From positions 62,001 to 126,000 of the forward strand of contig JAFZOI010000024.1 in NCBI GenBank assembly GCA_017550645.1: a stretch of DNA of 64,000 nt, read 5' to 3'. Below, piece after piece: positions 24,160-35,741 of this stretch (positions are counted from its first letter, which is position 1; the number at the start of each line of letters is the position of its first letter). The DNA comes from Oscillospiraceae bacterium (GTDB lineage: Bacteria; Bacillota; Clostridia; Oscillospirales; Oscillospiraceae). Below the pieces are notes generated by a model, which was not told where the DNA came from, searched no databases, and worked only from the letters and a program-made list of their open reading frames with translations. The position numbers were made by a program, and so were the translations under genes.

Positions 24160-25560
24160 TCATTCCCTTGCGAGGCCGCGCGCCATCAGGACGCCCATGG
24201 AGGACGCCATCATGAGCCCGCGCGTCCAGCCGCTCGCGTCTCCGAGGCAGAAAAGGCCCTGGACGCTCGTCTTGAGATCGGGCGCCATCTTGACCTTGTT
24301 GCTGTAGAACTTGACCTCGGGCGAATAGAGGAGCGTCTCCTCGCCGGCGAAGCCGGGCACGACGCAGTCCATCGCCTTCATGAAGTTTATGATGTTGGTC
24401 ATGGTCCTGTACGGCATGGCGAAGGTGATGTCGCCCGCGACGGCGTCGGGCAGGGTCGGCCTGACGTTCGAGGCGGCGAGCTCCTTGCTCCACGTGCGCT
24501 TGCCGTCGAGAATGTCGCCGAAGCGCTGGACGAGGATGTGCCCCGCGCCGAGCATGTTCGTCAGCTCGCCGACGCGCTGGGCGTAGGCTATGGGCTGGTT
24601 GAAGGGCTCTGAGAAGTTGTGTGAGCATAGGATGGCGACGTTCGTATTCTCGCTCTTGAGGGACTTGTAGGAATGGCCGTTGACGACGGAGAGGCCGTTG
24701 TCGTAGTTTTCCTGACTGACGAAGCCGCCGGGATTCTGGCAGAACGTCCTGACCTTGTTCTTGAAGGGCTTGGGATAGCCTATCAGCTTGGATTCGTAGA
24801 GGACGTTGTTGACGTGCTCCATGATCTCCGTCCTGCATTCGACGCGCACGCCGATGTCGACTGTGCCGGGCTTATGGTGGATATTATGGATGGCGCACTG
24901 GTTTTCAAGCCACTCCGCGCCGCCGCGGCCCGCGGCGACGACGGTATTGCCGGCGCGGAGCTCCATCGTCTTCCCCGTCGCCACGTCGGCGAGGATAGCC
25001 CCGAGGCATACGCCGTCCTCGATGATGAGGTCCTGGCAGCGCGTGCCGAAAAGAAGCTCGACGCCGTTATCCGCAAGATACTGCTGGATGTTGCCGTAGA
25101 GCTCCTGAGCGCGCTCGGTGCCGAGGTGGCGTATGGGGCAGTCGACGAGCTTCAGGCCCGCCTGGATGGCGCGGCGGCGGATCTCCTTGATCTCCTCTTC
25201 GTTGCCGCGGCCCTCGACGTGCTCGTCGGCGCCGAAATCGAGGTATATCGTGTCGGTATAGTCGATGAGCTCCTGCGCAGTATCCGCTCCGATGAGCTCG
25301 GGCAGGTCGCCGCCGACCTCGTACGAGAGCGAGAGCTTTCCGTCGGAGAATGCGCCCGCGCCGGAAAAACCGCTCGTTATATGGCAGAAGGGCTTGCAGC
25401 CGACGCACTTTTTCGTCTGCTCCTTCGGGCAGCGGCGCTCCGCCATGGGCCTTCCCTGCTCGACGAGGACTATCTTCTTCCTGCAGCCGAGCTTTATGAG
25501 CTCTATAGCCGTGAAGATGCCGGCGGGGCCCGCTCCGATTATCGCTATATCAGTGATCAT
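24160..25560 (-). CDS. FAD-dependent dehydrogenase (COG2509-like)
   Basis: 466-residue flavoprotein of an uncharacterised but widespread anaerobe family. IIGAGPAGIFTAIELIKLG at the N terminus binds FAD; a cysteine-rich segment RRCPKEQTKKCVGCKPFCHITSGFSGAGAFSDGK (about 42-75) is typical of the family; VVAAGRGGAEWL and the C-terminal LFCLGDASGWTRGLMMASSMG complete the flavin site. Start has GGAGCAG upstream. Single gene, not obviously linked to neighbours. Reaction unknown. Confidence 0.85.
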   Translation of the reverse strand: MITDIAIIGAGPAGIFTAIELIKLGCRKKIVLVEQGRPMAERRCPKEQTKKCVGCKPFCHITSGFSGAGAFSDGKLSLSYEVGGDLPELIGADTAQELIDYTDTIYLDFGADEHVEGRGNEEEIKEIRRRAIQAGLKLVDCPIRHLGTERAQELYGNIQQYLADNGVELLFGTRCQDLIIEDGVCLGAILADVATGKTMELRAGNTVVAAGRGGAEWLENQCAIHNIHHKPGTVDIGVRVECRTEIMEHVNNVLYESKLIGYPKPFKNKVRTFCQNPGGFVSQENYDNGLSVVNGHSYKSLKSENTNVAILCSHNFSEPFNQPIAYAQRVGELTNMLGAGHILVQRFGDILDGKRTWSKELAASNVRPTLPDAVAGDITFAMPYRTMTNIINFMKAMDCVVPGFAGEETLLYSPEVKFYSNKVKMAPDLKTSVQGLFCLGDASGWTRGLMMASSMGVLMARGLARE

Positions 25561-25769
25561 TATTTCTGCTCCGTTTCAAATAGTTCTGTATCAGCCAACA
25601 AGAGATTTTATACATTTTTTGTATTCTTGTCAACCGCGGCGGGAGATCGGCCCTTTTCGCATCATACAATAATTTACAAATAGTCAATATAATATTTCAC
25701 GCAGATATGGACATTCGGCGGTCAGACATGATACCATTTATCTATTCTCGAAAAAACGCGGTGAATCCT
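25561..25769. other. AT-rich divergent spacer
   Basis: 209 bases clearly richer in A+T than the surroundings. TATAAT occurs at 25688-25693 on the plus strand about 77 bases before the ABC transporter start, without a clear -35; TATACA-like sequences face the FAD dehydrogenase gene. No ORF or RNA recognised. Confidence 0.4.
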
Positions 25770-28700
25770 ATGCTTGAGCTTAAAAACATCGTAAAGACAT
25801 ACAAGACCGGCGACACGGGCGTGACGGCGCTGAACGGAGTCTCGCTCTCGTTTAGGGACAGCGAGTTCGTCTCCGTACTCGGCCCCTCCGGCTGCGGGAA
25901 GACCACGCTGCTGAACATCATCGGCGGGCTCGACCGCTATACCTCGGGCGACCTCGTCATAAACGGCCGCTCGACGAAGGAGTTTTCCGACAAGGACTGG
26001 GACTCCTACCGCAATCACTCCGTCGGCTTCGTCTTTCAGAGCTATAACCTCATCCCTCACCAGTCCGTCCTCGCGAACGTCGAGCTCGCGCTCACGCTCT
26101 CGGGCGTGGCGAAGGAGGAACGGCGCCGGCGCGCGAAGGAGGCTCTCGAGAAGGTCGGCCTCGCGGATCAGATAAAAAAGCGCCCGAACCAGCTCTCCGG
26201 CGGACAGATGCAGCGCGTCGCGATAGCGCGCGCCCTCGTCAACGATCCGGATATCCTCCTCGCCGACGAGCCGACCGGCGCGCTCGACTCGGATACGAGC
26301 GTACAGATAATGGACCTGCTGCGGGAAATATCCCGCGACAAGCTCATCATCATGGTCACGCACAACGCCGAGCTCGCCGAGCGCTACTCCACGCGCATAG
26401 TGCGCCTTCTCGACGGCGAGGTCGTCGGCGATACGCTCCCGCCCGCAGAGGGCGAGGCGGCGCCGGAGCGCCAGGCGCGCTCCGGCAGGACCTCCATGTC
26501 CTTCTTCACGGCGCTCTCGCTCTCATTCAATAACCTTCTGACCAAAAAGGGCCGGACGTTCATGACGGCGTTCGCGGGCAGCATAGGCATCATCGGCATC
26601 GCGCTCATCCTCGCCATGTCGACGGGCGTGCAGCGCTATATAAACGACGTTCAGGAGGAGACGCTCTCATCCTACCCGATAGTCCTCGAGGCGGAGCAGA
26701 ACGACCTCGGGACGATGCTCTCGGCCTTCAGCGAGATACGCACGGCCGAGCTCTCGCACGAGCGCGACGCGGTCTACTGCAACTCGCAGATGTACGACAT
26801 GTTCAACGCCGTGTTCTCCGCGGAGCCGACAGTCAACAATCTTTCGGACTTCAAGACCTACCTTGACGAAAAGCTCGCCTCCGGCGAGGGCATAGGCGAG
26901 CTCGTCTCCGACGTGCATTACGGCTACGACGTCGATATAAACGCCTTCGTCAAGGGCGAGGCCGGGAAATACCACCCCTGCGAGCCTGCGATAATCTCCG
27001 GCGGCCTCGCCGGCACGGAGGGCGCGGTCGGCTTCGCCTCGATGATGGGCGGGCGCTTCAGCTCCTATGAGCTCTGGAGCGAGATAATGCCCGGCAGAAA
27101 CGGCGAGCCGGTCTCGGAGATCATATCCTCGCAGTACGAGCTCATTTACGGGCGCTGGCCGACGGAGGCGAGCGACGTCGTCCTCATCGTGGACAAAAAT
27201 AACGAGATAACCGACATCACGTTCTACGCCCTCGGGCTCATCCCGGAGGAGAATATTGACCGCATCTTCGCCGCCGCGATGACCGGCGAGGAGATAGAGC
27301 CCGAAAGCCCGACCGTGAGCTATGAGGACATCTGCAAGACCACCTTCAAGCTCCTGCTCAATGCGGACCTCTACGCCGACAAGAACGGCAGCGGCGTCTG
27401 GGAGTATATAGGCGGGGACGCGCAGATGCTCGAGCTCGCCGTCAAAAACGGCTTCGATCTGAATATCGTCGGCATCATAAGACCCGCCGAAGGCGCGCGG
27501 GCGGCTTTCCTCTCCGGCTCGTTCGGCTACACGGCCGCGCTGACGCGCCGAATCATCGAGGAGACGGCCGTGAGCGGCCCCGTTCTCGCGCAGAAGGACC
27601 CCGCGAACGCCAACGTCGACGTGCTTACGGGTCTCCCCTTCGTCGTGACGGACGACGCGGACCTCTCCGAAGCCGGGAAGGCCGACGCCGCGCTTGAAAA
27701 GCTCGCCGCACTCTCCGACGAGGGCAAGGCCGACCTGCTCGCGAAGATATACGCCATTCCGGACGAAGCTAACGTGAACGCCGCCGTCGACGCATATATG
27801 GCGCAGTTTCAGACGCGCGACGACATGGTCGCCCTCGCGGCGCAGTCCTACGGGATGGACGCGGAGACGGCGAAGACCTTCCTCGCGGCCTACTCCGACG
27901 AGGAGCTCGCCGAGCTCATTCGCGGCGCTGTGCGCGATACGATCCTCGCCGATCTCGACGGCGCTGCGGCTGAGCGCGTAATGGCCGTCATGACCGCGCC
28001 GACGGAAGATGAGCTCGCCGCCATAGCTGCCGGGATAACCGCGAGGCTTCCCGACGCGGCGGCGAAAAGCGCGTATCTCGCGGCGAAATGGACCGGCGAG
28101 ACCGACATCCCCGCCGAGGCCGTCTACGCCTATCTCGCGAAGCTGACGCCCGATGCGCTCGACGCGGCCGTGAACGCCGCCGCGGCGGAGGACGCAGCCA
28201 AGCTCTACGCCTCCACGGCGTCCGCCGACGGGCCGCAGGCCTACGCCAAGGCCGCCGCGGCGCTCGACGCTCTCGCAGCCTCGGCCGATACCGCAACGCT
28301 CGCCGACTGGTACGACCGCTTCATGCCCTCGGAGGTCTCCGGCAGCTCCTACGCGGAGAACCTGCGCGCGCTCGGCGTGCTCGACCTCGCGGCGCCGTCC
28401 TCTATAAGCCTATATGCGGACTCCTTCGAGAAGAAGGACGCGATCTCGGACTATATCTCGGAATACAACGACTCCATGGAAAACGAGGACGACCGCATCG
28501 TCTACACGGACTACGTCGCCCTGCTGATGAGCGGCATCACGACGATAATAGACGCGATAAGCTACGGGCTCATCGTCTTCGTCAGCGTCTCGCTCGTCGT
28601 GTCCTCCATCATGATAGGCATCATCACCTATGTCTCCGTCCTCGAGAGGACGAAGGAGATAGGCATACTCCGCGCCGTCGGCGCCTCCAAGCGGGATATC

Positions 28701-28961
28701 TCCCGCGTCTTCAATGCCGAGACGCTCCTCGTCGGCTTTACGGCGGGCATACTCGGCATCATCCTTTCGCTCATACTCTGCATACCGATAAATCTCATCG
28801 TCCACGCGCTGGCGAAGATAAACGACATCAACGCCTATCTGCCGCCGGTCGCCTGCGTCATCCTCGTCCTGATCAGCATGGGGCTGACGCTGCTCGCCGG
28901 GCTCATCCCCTCTGGCGTCGCCGCGAGGAAGGACCCCGTCGAAGCGCTGAGAACGGAGTAA
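25770..28961 (+). CDS. MacB-like ABC exporter, ATPase fused to FtsX-type permease
   Basis: 1063-residue fusion. ATPase domain (1-235): Walker [10 protein letters not shown] (38-46), signature [15 protein letters not shown] (about 140), Walker [12 protein letters not shown] (about 160), H-loop MVTHN. A first membrane segment follows at about 265-290 ([21 protein letters not shown]), then a very large extracytoplasmic region (about 300-920) that includes an alanine-rich helical part (about 650-880), and the C-terminal FtsX domain with three membrane segments and [19 protein letters not shown]. Type VII exporters of this kind move peptides or lipids or act as mechanotransmitters. The start is uncertain: GGTGA precedes the ATG at 25770; ATG at 25728 is in frame. 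Most family members have a smaller external domain. Confidence 0.9.
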   Translation: MLELKNIVKTYKTGDTGVTALNGVSLSFRDSEFVSVLGPSGCGKTTLLNIIGGLDRYTSGDLVINGRSTKEFSDKDWDSYRNHSVGFVFQSYNLIPHQSVLANVELALTLSGVAKEERRRRAKEALEKVGLADQIKKRPNQLSGGQMQRVAIARALVNDPDILLADEPTGALDSDTSVQIMDLLREISRDKLIIMVTHNAELAERYSTRIVRLLDGEVVGDTLPPAEGEAAPERQARSGRTSMSFFTALSLSFNNLLTKKGRTFMTAFAGSIGIIGIALILAMSTGVQRYINDVQEETLSSYPIVLEAEQNDLGTMLSAFSEIRTAELSHERDAVYCNSQMYDMFNAVFSAEPTVNNLSDFKTYLDEKLASGEGIGELVSDVHYGYDVDINAFVKGEAGKYHPCEPAIISGGLAGTEGAVGFASMMGGRFSSYELWSEIMPGRNGEPVSEIISSQYELIYGRWPTEASDVVLIVDKNNEITDITFYALGLIPEENIDRIFAAAMTGEEIEPESPTVSYEDICKTTFKLLLNADLYADKNGSGVWEYIGGDAQMLELAVKNGFDLNIVGIIRPAEGARAAFLSGSFGYTAALTRRIIEETAVSGPVLAQKDPANANVDVLTGLPFVVTDDADLSEAGKADAALEKLAALSDEGKADLLAKIYAIPDEANVNAAVDAYMAQFQTRDDMVALAAQSYGMDAETAKTFLAAYSDEELAELIRGAVRDTILADLDGAAAERVMAVMTAPTEDELAAIAAGITARLPDAAAKSAYLAAKWTGETDIPAEAVYAYLAKLTPDALDAAVNAAAAEDAAKLYASTASADGPQAYAKAAAALDALAASADTATLADWYDRFMPSEVSGSSYAENLRALGVLDLAAPSSISLYADSFEKKDAISDYISEYNDSMENEDDRIVYTDYVALLMSGITTIIDAISYGLIVFVSVSLVVSSIMIGIITYVSVLERTKEIGILRAVGASKRDISRVFNAETLLVGFTAGILGIILSLILCIPINLIVHALAKINDINAYLPPVACVILVLISMGLTLLAGLIPSGVAARKDPVEALRTE

Positions 28962-28979
28962 AGCCTCCTGAATGCGCTG

Positions 28980-29017
28980 AAATCCGCCGTTTACGAGCTG
29001 TAAACGGCGGATTTTTG
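28980..29017. terminator. Terminator between ABC exporter and EamA transporter genes
   Basis: AAATCCGCCGTTTAC and GTAAACGGCGGATTTTT stem with GAGCT loop; convergent genes share it. Confidence 0.9.
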
Positions 29018-29020
29018 TTC

Positions 29021-29898
29021 CTATGCCCTTTTCTTTTTTCGCTCCGCGAGGCCCATGAGGACTATCGCGCCGATGACGAGCGCCATGCCGACTATGCGAA
29101 GGGCAGTCGGCATCTCCCCGTAGAATATGCCGACTATGGCGGCGACGACGGGCTCGACCGTCGCCATGACGGACGCCCTGCCCGGCTCGACGCTCTTGAG
29201 GCCTTCCGTATAGAGAAGATACGGCAGGATGCAGCAGAGAACCGAGATGCCGAGCGCGCCGAATATGCCCTGGGCCGTCGCGAGGCCGGACCACTCGACC
29301 CCGAAGAGGAACGGGACGACGGCGACAGCGCCGAGGATGAAGCTCCAGACGGTGACGGTCTTCGAGCCGTAACGCTTCGTCGCGGCCTTGCCGAAGATGC
29401 TGTAAAGCGCGTAGCCGAAGCCGGAACCGAGACCGTAGAGAATGGCCTTCGTCGGGATGGCGGCTTTACTGCCGACGACGCCCGTCACGAGAAGGCAGCC
29501 CGCGAACGTCAGCGCGAGAGCTATGAGCTTGACGGGCGTGAGCTTCTCGCGGAAGAATATCGCCGACATTATCATGACGAAGATGGGCGCCGTATAGAGG
29601 AGCACCGCGGCTATGCCGAGCCCGCCGCCTTCAATGGACTTGATGCAGCTGAAATAGCACCAGTTGAAGAAGACGAGGCTGCATATGCCCGTCCCGACGA
29701 ACATCCAGATATCGCGCGGGCGGATGCGGAACGCCTTACGGTCCGTTATGAGCAGGAACGCCGCGTATAAGACGGCCGCGAGGATGACGCGGACGGCGAC
29801 GGCCTGCATCGTCCCAAGGCCGGCGGCGGTCAGCAGCTTTAAGAATATGCCTATGCAGCCCCAGAGGGCCGCGGCGGCGATTATGCAGATATGAGACT

Positions 29899-29902
<4 letters not shown>
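29021..29902 (-). CDS. EamA/DMT family transporter
   Basis: 293-residue membrane protein with ten predicted segments in two EamA repeats (first repeat from [19 protein letters not shown]; second from [18 protein letters not shown]). Family members export amino acids or metabolites. The ATG at 29902 overlaps the lepA stop in ATGA, implying translational coupling; longer frames upstream lie inside lepA. Third gene of the XRE-lepA-EamA operon. Substrate unknown. Confidence 0.88.
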
Positions 29903-31698
<1,796 letters not shown>

Positions 31699-31701
31699 CT
31701 G

Positions 31702-32259
31702 TCACACTCCCGCCGCTTCTTTTATCCTGAGAAGGCCCGGCTCGGCCGCGTCGGCAAACGCAGACGGATCGATATCCACGGCCCCGCTCTTTTTCACGCG
31801 CGCGGCTATGCCCGCCTCGTCCATGGAGACGGCGGCGGCGCAGAGAGGCAGTGCCTCGTCCTTTTCGAGCACGCAGCCCTCGCCGTCGCCGAGAAGGCGC
31901 GCGAGCTTATAGAGCGTCACGGCGACGGCCTCGGCCGCCTCGTTCGTCAGCGCCTCGTCGCCCTGCTTTTCAAGGCTCGTAAACAGCTCTACCACGCCCC
32001 TGCAGCAGGCGGCGGAAAGCGAATCCTCCCCGCCGGGGAATCCGGCGGTCTTCCCGTCCGTCCTGCCGAGCAGGTAATCGGCGGAGACGCCGTAATAGTC
32101 GCAGGCTCTGATCAGAAAATCAAGGCCCGGCTCGCGCAGGCCGTTTTCATAGTGAGATAAAAGCGCCTGGGATATCTGCAGCTTCGAGGCTGCCGCGCGC
32201 TGGTTGACCCCCTTCTCCCTGCGGAGGAGGGACAGCACGGACGGAAAACCATCTTTCAT
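31702..32259 (-). CDS. XRE-family helix-turn-helix regulator
   Basis: 185 residues. N-terminal Cro/CI helix-turn-helix: SLLRREKGVNQRAAASKLQISQALLSHYENGLREPGLDFLIRACDYYGVSADYLLGR (about 9-66). The C-terminal part is acidic and helical without a recognised domain. Start has AAAAGGAG nine bases upstream. First gene of an operon with lepA, three bases apart, from the promoter at 32314. It could regulate its own operon; target not visible. Confidence 0.85.
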   Translation of the reverse strand: MKDGFPSVLSLLRREKGVNQRAAASKLQISQALLSHYENGLREPGLDFLIRACDYYGVSADYLLGRTDGKTAGFPGGEDSLSAACCRGVVELFTSLEKQGDEALTNEAAEAVAVTLYKLARLLGDGEGCVLEKDEALPLCAAAVSMDEAGIAARVKKSGAVDIDPSAFADAAEPGLLRIKEAAGV

Positions 32260-32313
32260 CGGTCGGACTCCTTTTGCGGCCGTTATCGGGCCGCTTTTGA
32301 TAACTCTTTGTAT

Positions 32314-32342
32314 ACTATAACAAACGCCGCCCCGTTTGTAAA
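32314..32342 (-). promoter_or_regulatory. Promoter of the XRE-lepA-EamA operon
   Basis: Minus strand TTTACA (32342-32337) and TATAGT (32319-32314), 17-base spacer. CAAAC / GTTTG (32321-32325, 32334-32338) within the spacer are an inverted repeat that may be an operator for the XRE protein. Confidence 0.62.
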
Positions 32343-32404
32343 TGAAATTTATCTGCGGCGCGAAGATTTTTGCGGCGTTTTCTTCCCGATTTTGCTCTGC
32401 GCGC

Positions 32405-32434
32405 TTGCAAAACGAGGCCCGTTTGAGCTATAAT
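32405..32434 (+). promoter_or_regulatory. Promoter of the pduL-like gene
   Basis: TTGCAA and perfect TATAAT with 18-base spacer, 75 bases upstream of the TTG start. Confidence 0.68.
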
Positions 32435-32508
32435 TCTTTTATATGTAAATTGTGGCAGTCTGCGCTGCGGACAGCCAAAAATCTTAACAAGAAAGAAGAT
32501 GCAGTATT

Positions 32509-33105
32509 TTGGAAGAATTCAAGGTAACCGTTGAAGGCAGCGGCAAGCACGTCCACGTCTCCCGCGAGACTCTCGACGTCCTTTTCGGCAAGGGCTATGA
32601 GCTCACCCCGAAGAAGATGCTCTCCCAGCCCGGACAGTACTCCTGCGAGGAGCGCATCGACGTGATCGGACCGAAGAACACCTTCAAGAGCGTCGTCATC
32701 ATAGGGCCCTGCCGCAAGGAGGATCAGGTCGAAATGTCCTTCACGGACGCGCGCGCCGTCGGCATCGACGCCCCCATCCGCATGAGCGGCGATCTCGCCG
32801 GCACCCCCGGCTGCACACTGGTCGGCCCGAACGGCAGCGTCGAGCTCAAGCAGGGCGTCATCATCGCGCAGCGCCATCTGCACTGCTGCCCTGAGGACGC
32901 CGAGCGCTTCGGCATCAAGGACGGCGAGGAAGTCCTCCTCAGGATCGAAGGCCCCCGCTCGCTCTACTTTGACTCCTGCATAGCCCGCGTCGGCCCCACG
33001 CACGCCACGTTCATCCACGTCGACTACGACGAGGTCAACGCCGCCGCGCTTTTCGCCGGCAACACCATCGCGACCGTTCTTAAAAAGTCCGACCACTGCA
33101 AATAA
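32509..33105 (+). CDS. pduL: Phosphate acyltransferase of the PduL type
   Basis: 198-residue zinc enzyme interconverting acyl-CoA plus phosphate and acyl phosphate plus CoA. The two zinc-binding repeats are visible: GSGKHVHVSRETLDVLFG (about 11-28) and IIAQRHLHCCPEDAERFGIKDGE (about 118-140); RDMRGDLAGTP-like segment reads MSGDLAGTPGCTLVGPNGSVELKQG. The start is TTG at 32509 with GAAAGAAG upstream; no ATG or GTG is in frame nearby. There is no microcompartment shell gene around it and no N-terminal encapsulation peptide, so it is probably the cytoplasmic housekeeping form making acetyl phosphate for ATP by acetate kinase, elsewhere in the genome. Confidence 0.92.
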   Translation: MEEFKVTVEGSGKHVHVSRETLDVLFGKGYELTPKKMLSQPGQYSCEERIDVIGPKNTFKSVVIIGPCRKEDQVEMSFTDARAVGIDAPIRMSGDLAGTPGCTLVGPNGSVELKQGVIIAQRHLHCCPEDAERFGIKDGEEVLLRIEGPRSLYFDSCIARVGPTHATFIHVDYDEVNAAALFAGNTIATVLKKSDHCK

Positions 33106-33153
33106 TATCCCGCCGCGGGGAAAACTTATATTAACCGGGGGATAACCGCCGCC

Positions 33154-34071
33154 ATGAACCGTCAGTTGCTTTTCATCAGAAATCCGACCGCGGGCAGCTT
33201 CCGCGCACAGAATACGTTTCTCGAAGCCGCAGACGAGGTCTTCCGAAGCAGCTACAACACCTATCTCTATTCGACGAGGTACGGCGGCGACGCGGCGCGC
33301 ATCGTCGCGGAGACGGGCTCGCGCTACGACCGCATAGTCTGCTTCGGCGGCGACGGCACCCTCAACGAGGTCATAAACGGCCTCATGCTTCTTGAAAAAA
33401 AGCCCGAGCTCGGGTATATACCCGCCGGCACGACGAATGATTTCGCTGCCGGGCTCGGGCTTTCCAAGGACCCCGTTCAGGCGGCGCGCGACGCCGTCTC
33501 GGGAAAGGCCTTCCCTCTCGACGTCGGCGAGACGGGGACGGGGAAATTCTTCTCCTACGTCGCCTCCTTCGGGAGCTTCACGAGCGCCTCATACTCGGCG
33601 CCGCAGGACGTCAAGAACGCGATAGGCTATCCCGCCTATCTGCTCGAGGGCATAAAATCTCTCGCCGACCTGCACAAATACCATGTGCGCGTCGTTTCCG
33701 ACGAGATAGACGCCGAGGACGATTTCATCTACGGCGGCGTGAGCAACTCCACCTCGCTCGCGGGGCTTATAAAGCTCACGCGCGATCAGGTCGATATGAA
33801 CGACGGGGTCTTCGAGGTCCTGCTCATCCGCGTGCCCGCAAACGTCGCGGAGTTCGCGGACACCGTCAACGCCATTTTCTCCCGCTCCTTCAAGAGCAAA
33901 AACATTCTTTTCTTCAAGACCTCGCACATCAGCTTTGAATGCAGCGTTCCTTTTGCGTGGACGATAGACGGCGAATTCGCCGGCGTCGTCGGCAAGATGG
34001 AGCTTTTTAACCGCTTCGGCGCGATAAACATGGTCCGCCCGGGCGCGGAACAGACGGAAAACAGAGGGTAA
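33154..34071 (+). CDS. Diacylglycerol kinase family lipid kinase (YegS/DgkB type)
   Basis: 305 residues. N-terminal catalytic lobe starts LLFIRNPTAGSFRAQN, with the ATP-binding GGDGTLNEVINGLML (about 69-83) and PAGTTNDFAAGLGL (about 91-104); the C-terminal beta-sandwich lobe ends with the WTIDGEFAG motif. Cytoplasmic/peripheral membrane kinase phosphorylating diacylglycerol or a related lipid. Located 48 bases after pduL and 4 bases before sufC, so possibly co-transcribed with either. Confidence 0.9.
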   Translation: MNRQLLFIRNPTAGSFRAQNTFLEAADEVFRSSYNTYLYSTRYGGDAARIVAETGSRYDRIVCFGGDGTLNEVINGLMLLEKKPELGYIPAGTTNDFAAGLGLSKDPVQAARDAVSGKAFPLDVGETGTGKFFSYVASFGSFTSASYSAPQDVKNAIGYPAYLLEGIKSLADLHKYHVRVVSDEIDAEDDFIYGGVSNSTSLAGLIKLTRDQVDMNDGVFEVLLIRVPANVAEFADTVNAIFSRSFKSKNILFFKTSHISFECSVPFAWTIDGEFAGVVGKMELFNRFGAINMVRPGAEQTENRG

Positions 34072-34075
34072 TGCA

Positions 34076-34804
34076 ATGCTTTCGATAAGAGGACTCAACT
34101 ATGAAGTCGAGACGGAACACGGCACGCTCGGCATCCTCAAAAACATTGATCTCGACATCGAGACTGGGCGCTTCGTCGTCATAACCGGCCCCAACGGCGG
34201 CGGTAAGACCTCGCTCGCAAAGGCGATAATGGGCCTCGTGCCCGCGACGGCGGAGTCCATGACGTACAACGGGACGGATATCGCCGGTCTCGACGTCACC
34301 GAGCGCGCCAAGCTCGGCATAAGCTACGGCTTCCAACAGCCGCCCCGCTTCAAGGGCATGCTGGTCACGGACCTGCTCTCCATAGCCGCGGGCAGAGAGC
34401 TCACCGACGGCGAGTGCTGCGCCTTCCTCACGCAGGTCGGGCTCTGCACGAGCGACTATCAGGGCAGAGAGATAGACGCGGGCCTCTCCGGCGGCGAGCT
34501 CAAGCGCATCGAGATAGCCTCGCTCCTTGCGAGGAACGCCTCCCTTATGATATTCGACGAGCCGGAGGCAGGCATAGACCTCTGGAGCTTCGCTCGCCTT
34601 ACGGAGACCTTCCGCGAGCTGCACGAAAACTCAGAGAGCACGCTCATAATCATCTCTCATCAGGAGCGGATAATACGCCTCTCCGACGAGATAATCCTCA
34701 TCTCCGGAGGCGAGGTCACGATGAGCGGCCCGACGGAGGAGATATTCCCGAAGATCATGAACGCCACCGTCCCCGGCTGCGCTTTTCTGGAGGACCGCAA
34801 ATGA
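34076..34804 (+). CDS. sufC: SufC/SmsC-type ATPase of Fe-S cluster assembly
   Basis: 242-residue soluble ABC-type ATPase that energises the SufB scaffold. Walker A GPNGGGKTS (about 38-46), Q-loop YGFQQPPRF typical of SufC, signature LSGGELKRIEIASLL, Walker B LMIFDEPEAGIDLWS and H-loop IISHQ. The stop overlaps the downstream SufB-like start in ATGA. No sufD, sufS, sufU or sufE in the neighbourhood, which fits the minimal two-component SMS/SmsCB type known in archaea and many anaerobes. Confidence 0.92.
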   Translation: MLSIRGLNYEVETEHGTLGILKNIDLDIETGRFVVITGPNGGGKTSLAKAIMGLVPATAESMTYNGTDIAGLDVTERAKLGISYGFQQPPRFKGMLVTDLLSIAAGRELTDGECCAFLTQVGLCTSDYQGREIDAGLSGGELKRIEIASLLARNASLMIFDEPEAGIDLWSFARLTETFRELHENSESTLIIISHQERIIRLSDEIILISGGEVTMSGPTEEIFPKIMNATVPGCAFLEDRK

Positions 34805-35718
34805 ACGAAATAGAAAAAAATCTGCTCGCACAGGTCGCAGACCTGCACGAGATACCCATAGGGGCGTACAATATACGCCGCGACGGCGAGGCCGCCGGGC
34901 GCAACAGCACGGCCAACATCGAGATAACGAGCAAGACGGACAAGCCCGGCATAGACATCCGCATCAAGCCCGGAACGAAGAACGAGAGCGTCCACATCCC
35001 CGTCATCATAACCCAGTCGGGCTACGGCGAGACGGTCTACAACGATTTCTTCGTCGGGAAGGACGCCGACGTCCTCATCGTCGCGGGCTGCGGCATACAC
35101 AACTCCGGCTGCGACACCTCCCAGCACGACGGCATCCACGCTTTCTATCTGGAAGAGGGCGCGAGGGTCAGATACGTCGAAAAGCACTACGGCGAGGGCG
35201 ACGGCACCGGCGGGCGCATAATGAACCCCACGACCCTCATATATATGCAGAAAAACTCCTATATCGAGCTCGAAACAGTGCAGATACGCGGCGTGGATTC
35301 GACGCTGCGCATCACCCACGTCGAGGCCGACGAGGGCTGCGAAGTCGTCATAACCGAGCGCCTTATGACGCACGGAAAGCAGATAGCCGATTCCGAGATG
35401 GAGGTCGACCTCAACGGCGCGGACTCCCGCGCGCGCATCACCTCCCGCTCCGTCGCGCAGGACGAGAGCGTTCAGGTCTTCCGTCCGCGCGTCGTCGGCA
35501 ACGCAAAGTGCTTCGGGCACGTCCAATGCGACACGATAATCATGGGCAATGCAAAGGTCAGCTCCGTCCCCGAGATAGCGGCCAACAACGTCGAGGCCCA
35601 GCTCGTCCACGAGGCCGCAATAGGCCGCATCGCGGGCGATCAGCTCCTCAAACTTATGACGCTCGGCCTTTCCAAAGAGGAGGCCGAGGAGCGCATCATA
35701 AGCGGATTTTTGAAATAA
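34801..35718 (+). CDS. SufB/SmsB-like scaffold of a minimal Fe-S assembly system
   Basis: 305 residues, much shorter than SufB (about 470) and SufD (about 420), and about the size of archaeal SmsB. The SufBD beta-helix core is seen in GYGETVYNDFFVGKDADVLIVAGCGIHN, YVEKHYGEG, SRSVAQDESVQVFRPRVVGN and GHVQCDTIIMGNAKVSSVPEIAANNVEAQLVHEAAIGRIAGDQLLKLMTLGLSKEEAEERII, the last being the diagnostic SufBD C terminus. Cysteines at several positions (CGIHNSGC, GCEV, KCFGHVQC) are candidate cluster ligands. ATG at 34801 follows GGAGGA and overlaps sufC by four bases. Confidence 0.9.
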   Translation: MNEIEKNLLAQVADLHEIPIGAYNIRRDGEAAGRNSTANIEITSKTDKPGIDIRIKPGTKNESVHIPVIITQSGYGETVYNDFFVGKDADVLIVAGCGIHNSGCDTSQHDGIHAFYLEEGARVRYVEKHYGEGDGTGGRIMNPTTLIYMQKNSYIELETVQIRGVDSTLRITHVEADEGCEVVITERLMTHGKQIADSEMEVDLNGADSRARITSRSVAQDESVQVFRPRVVGNAKCFGHVQCDTIIMGNAKVSSVPEIAANNVEAQLVHEAAIGRIAGDQLLKLMTLGLSKEEAEERIISGFLK

Positions 35719-35741
35719 ACAATTGAAAGGAGTCCCCGCAA

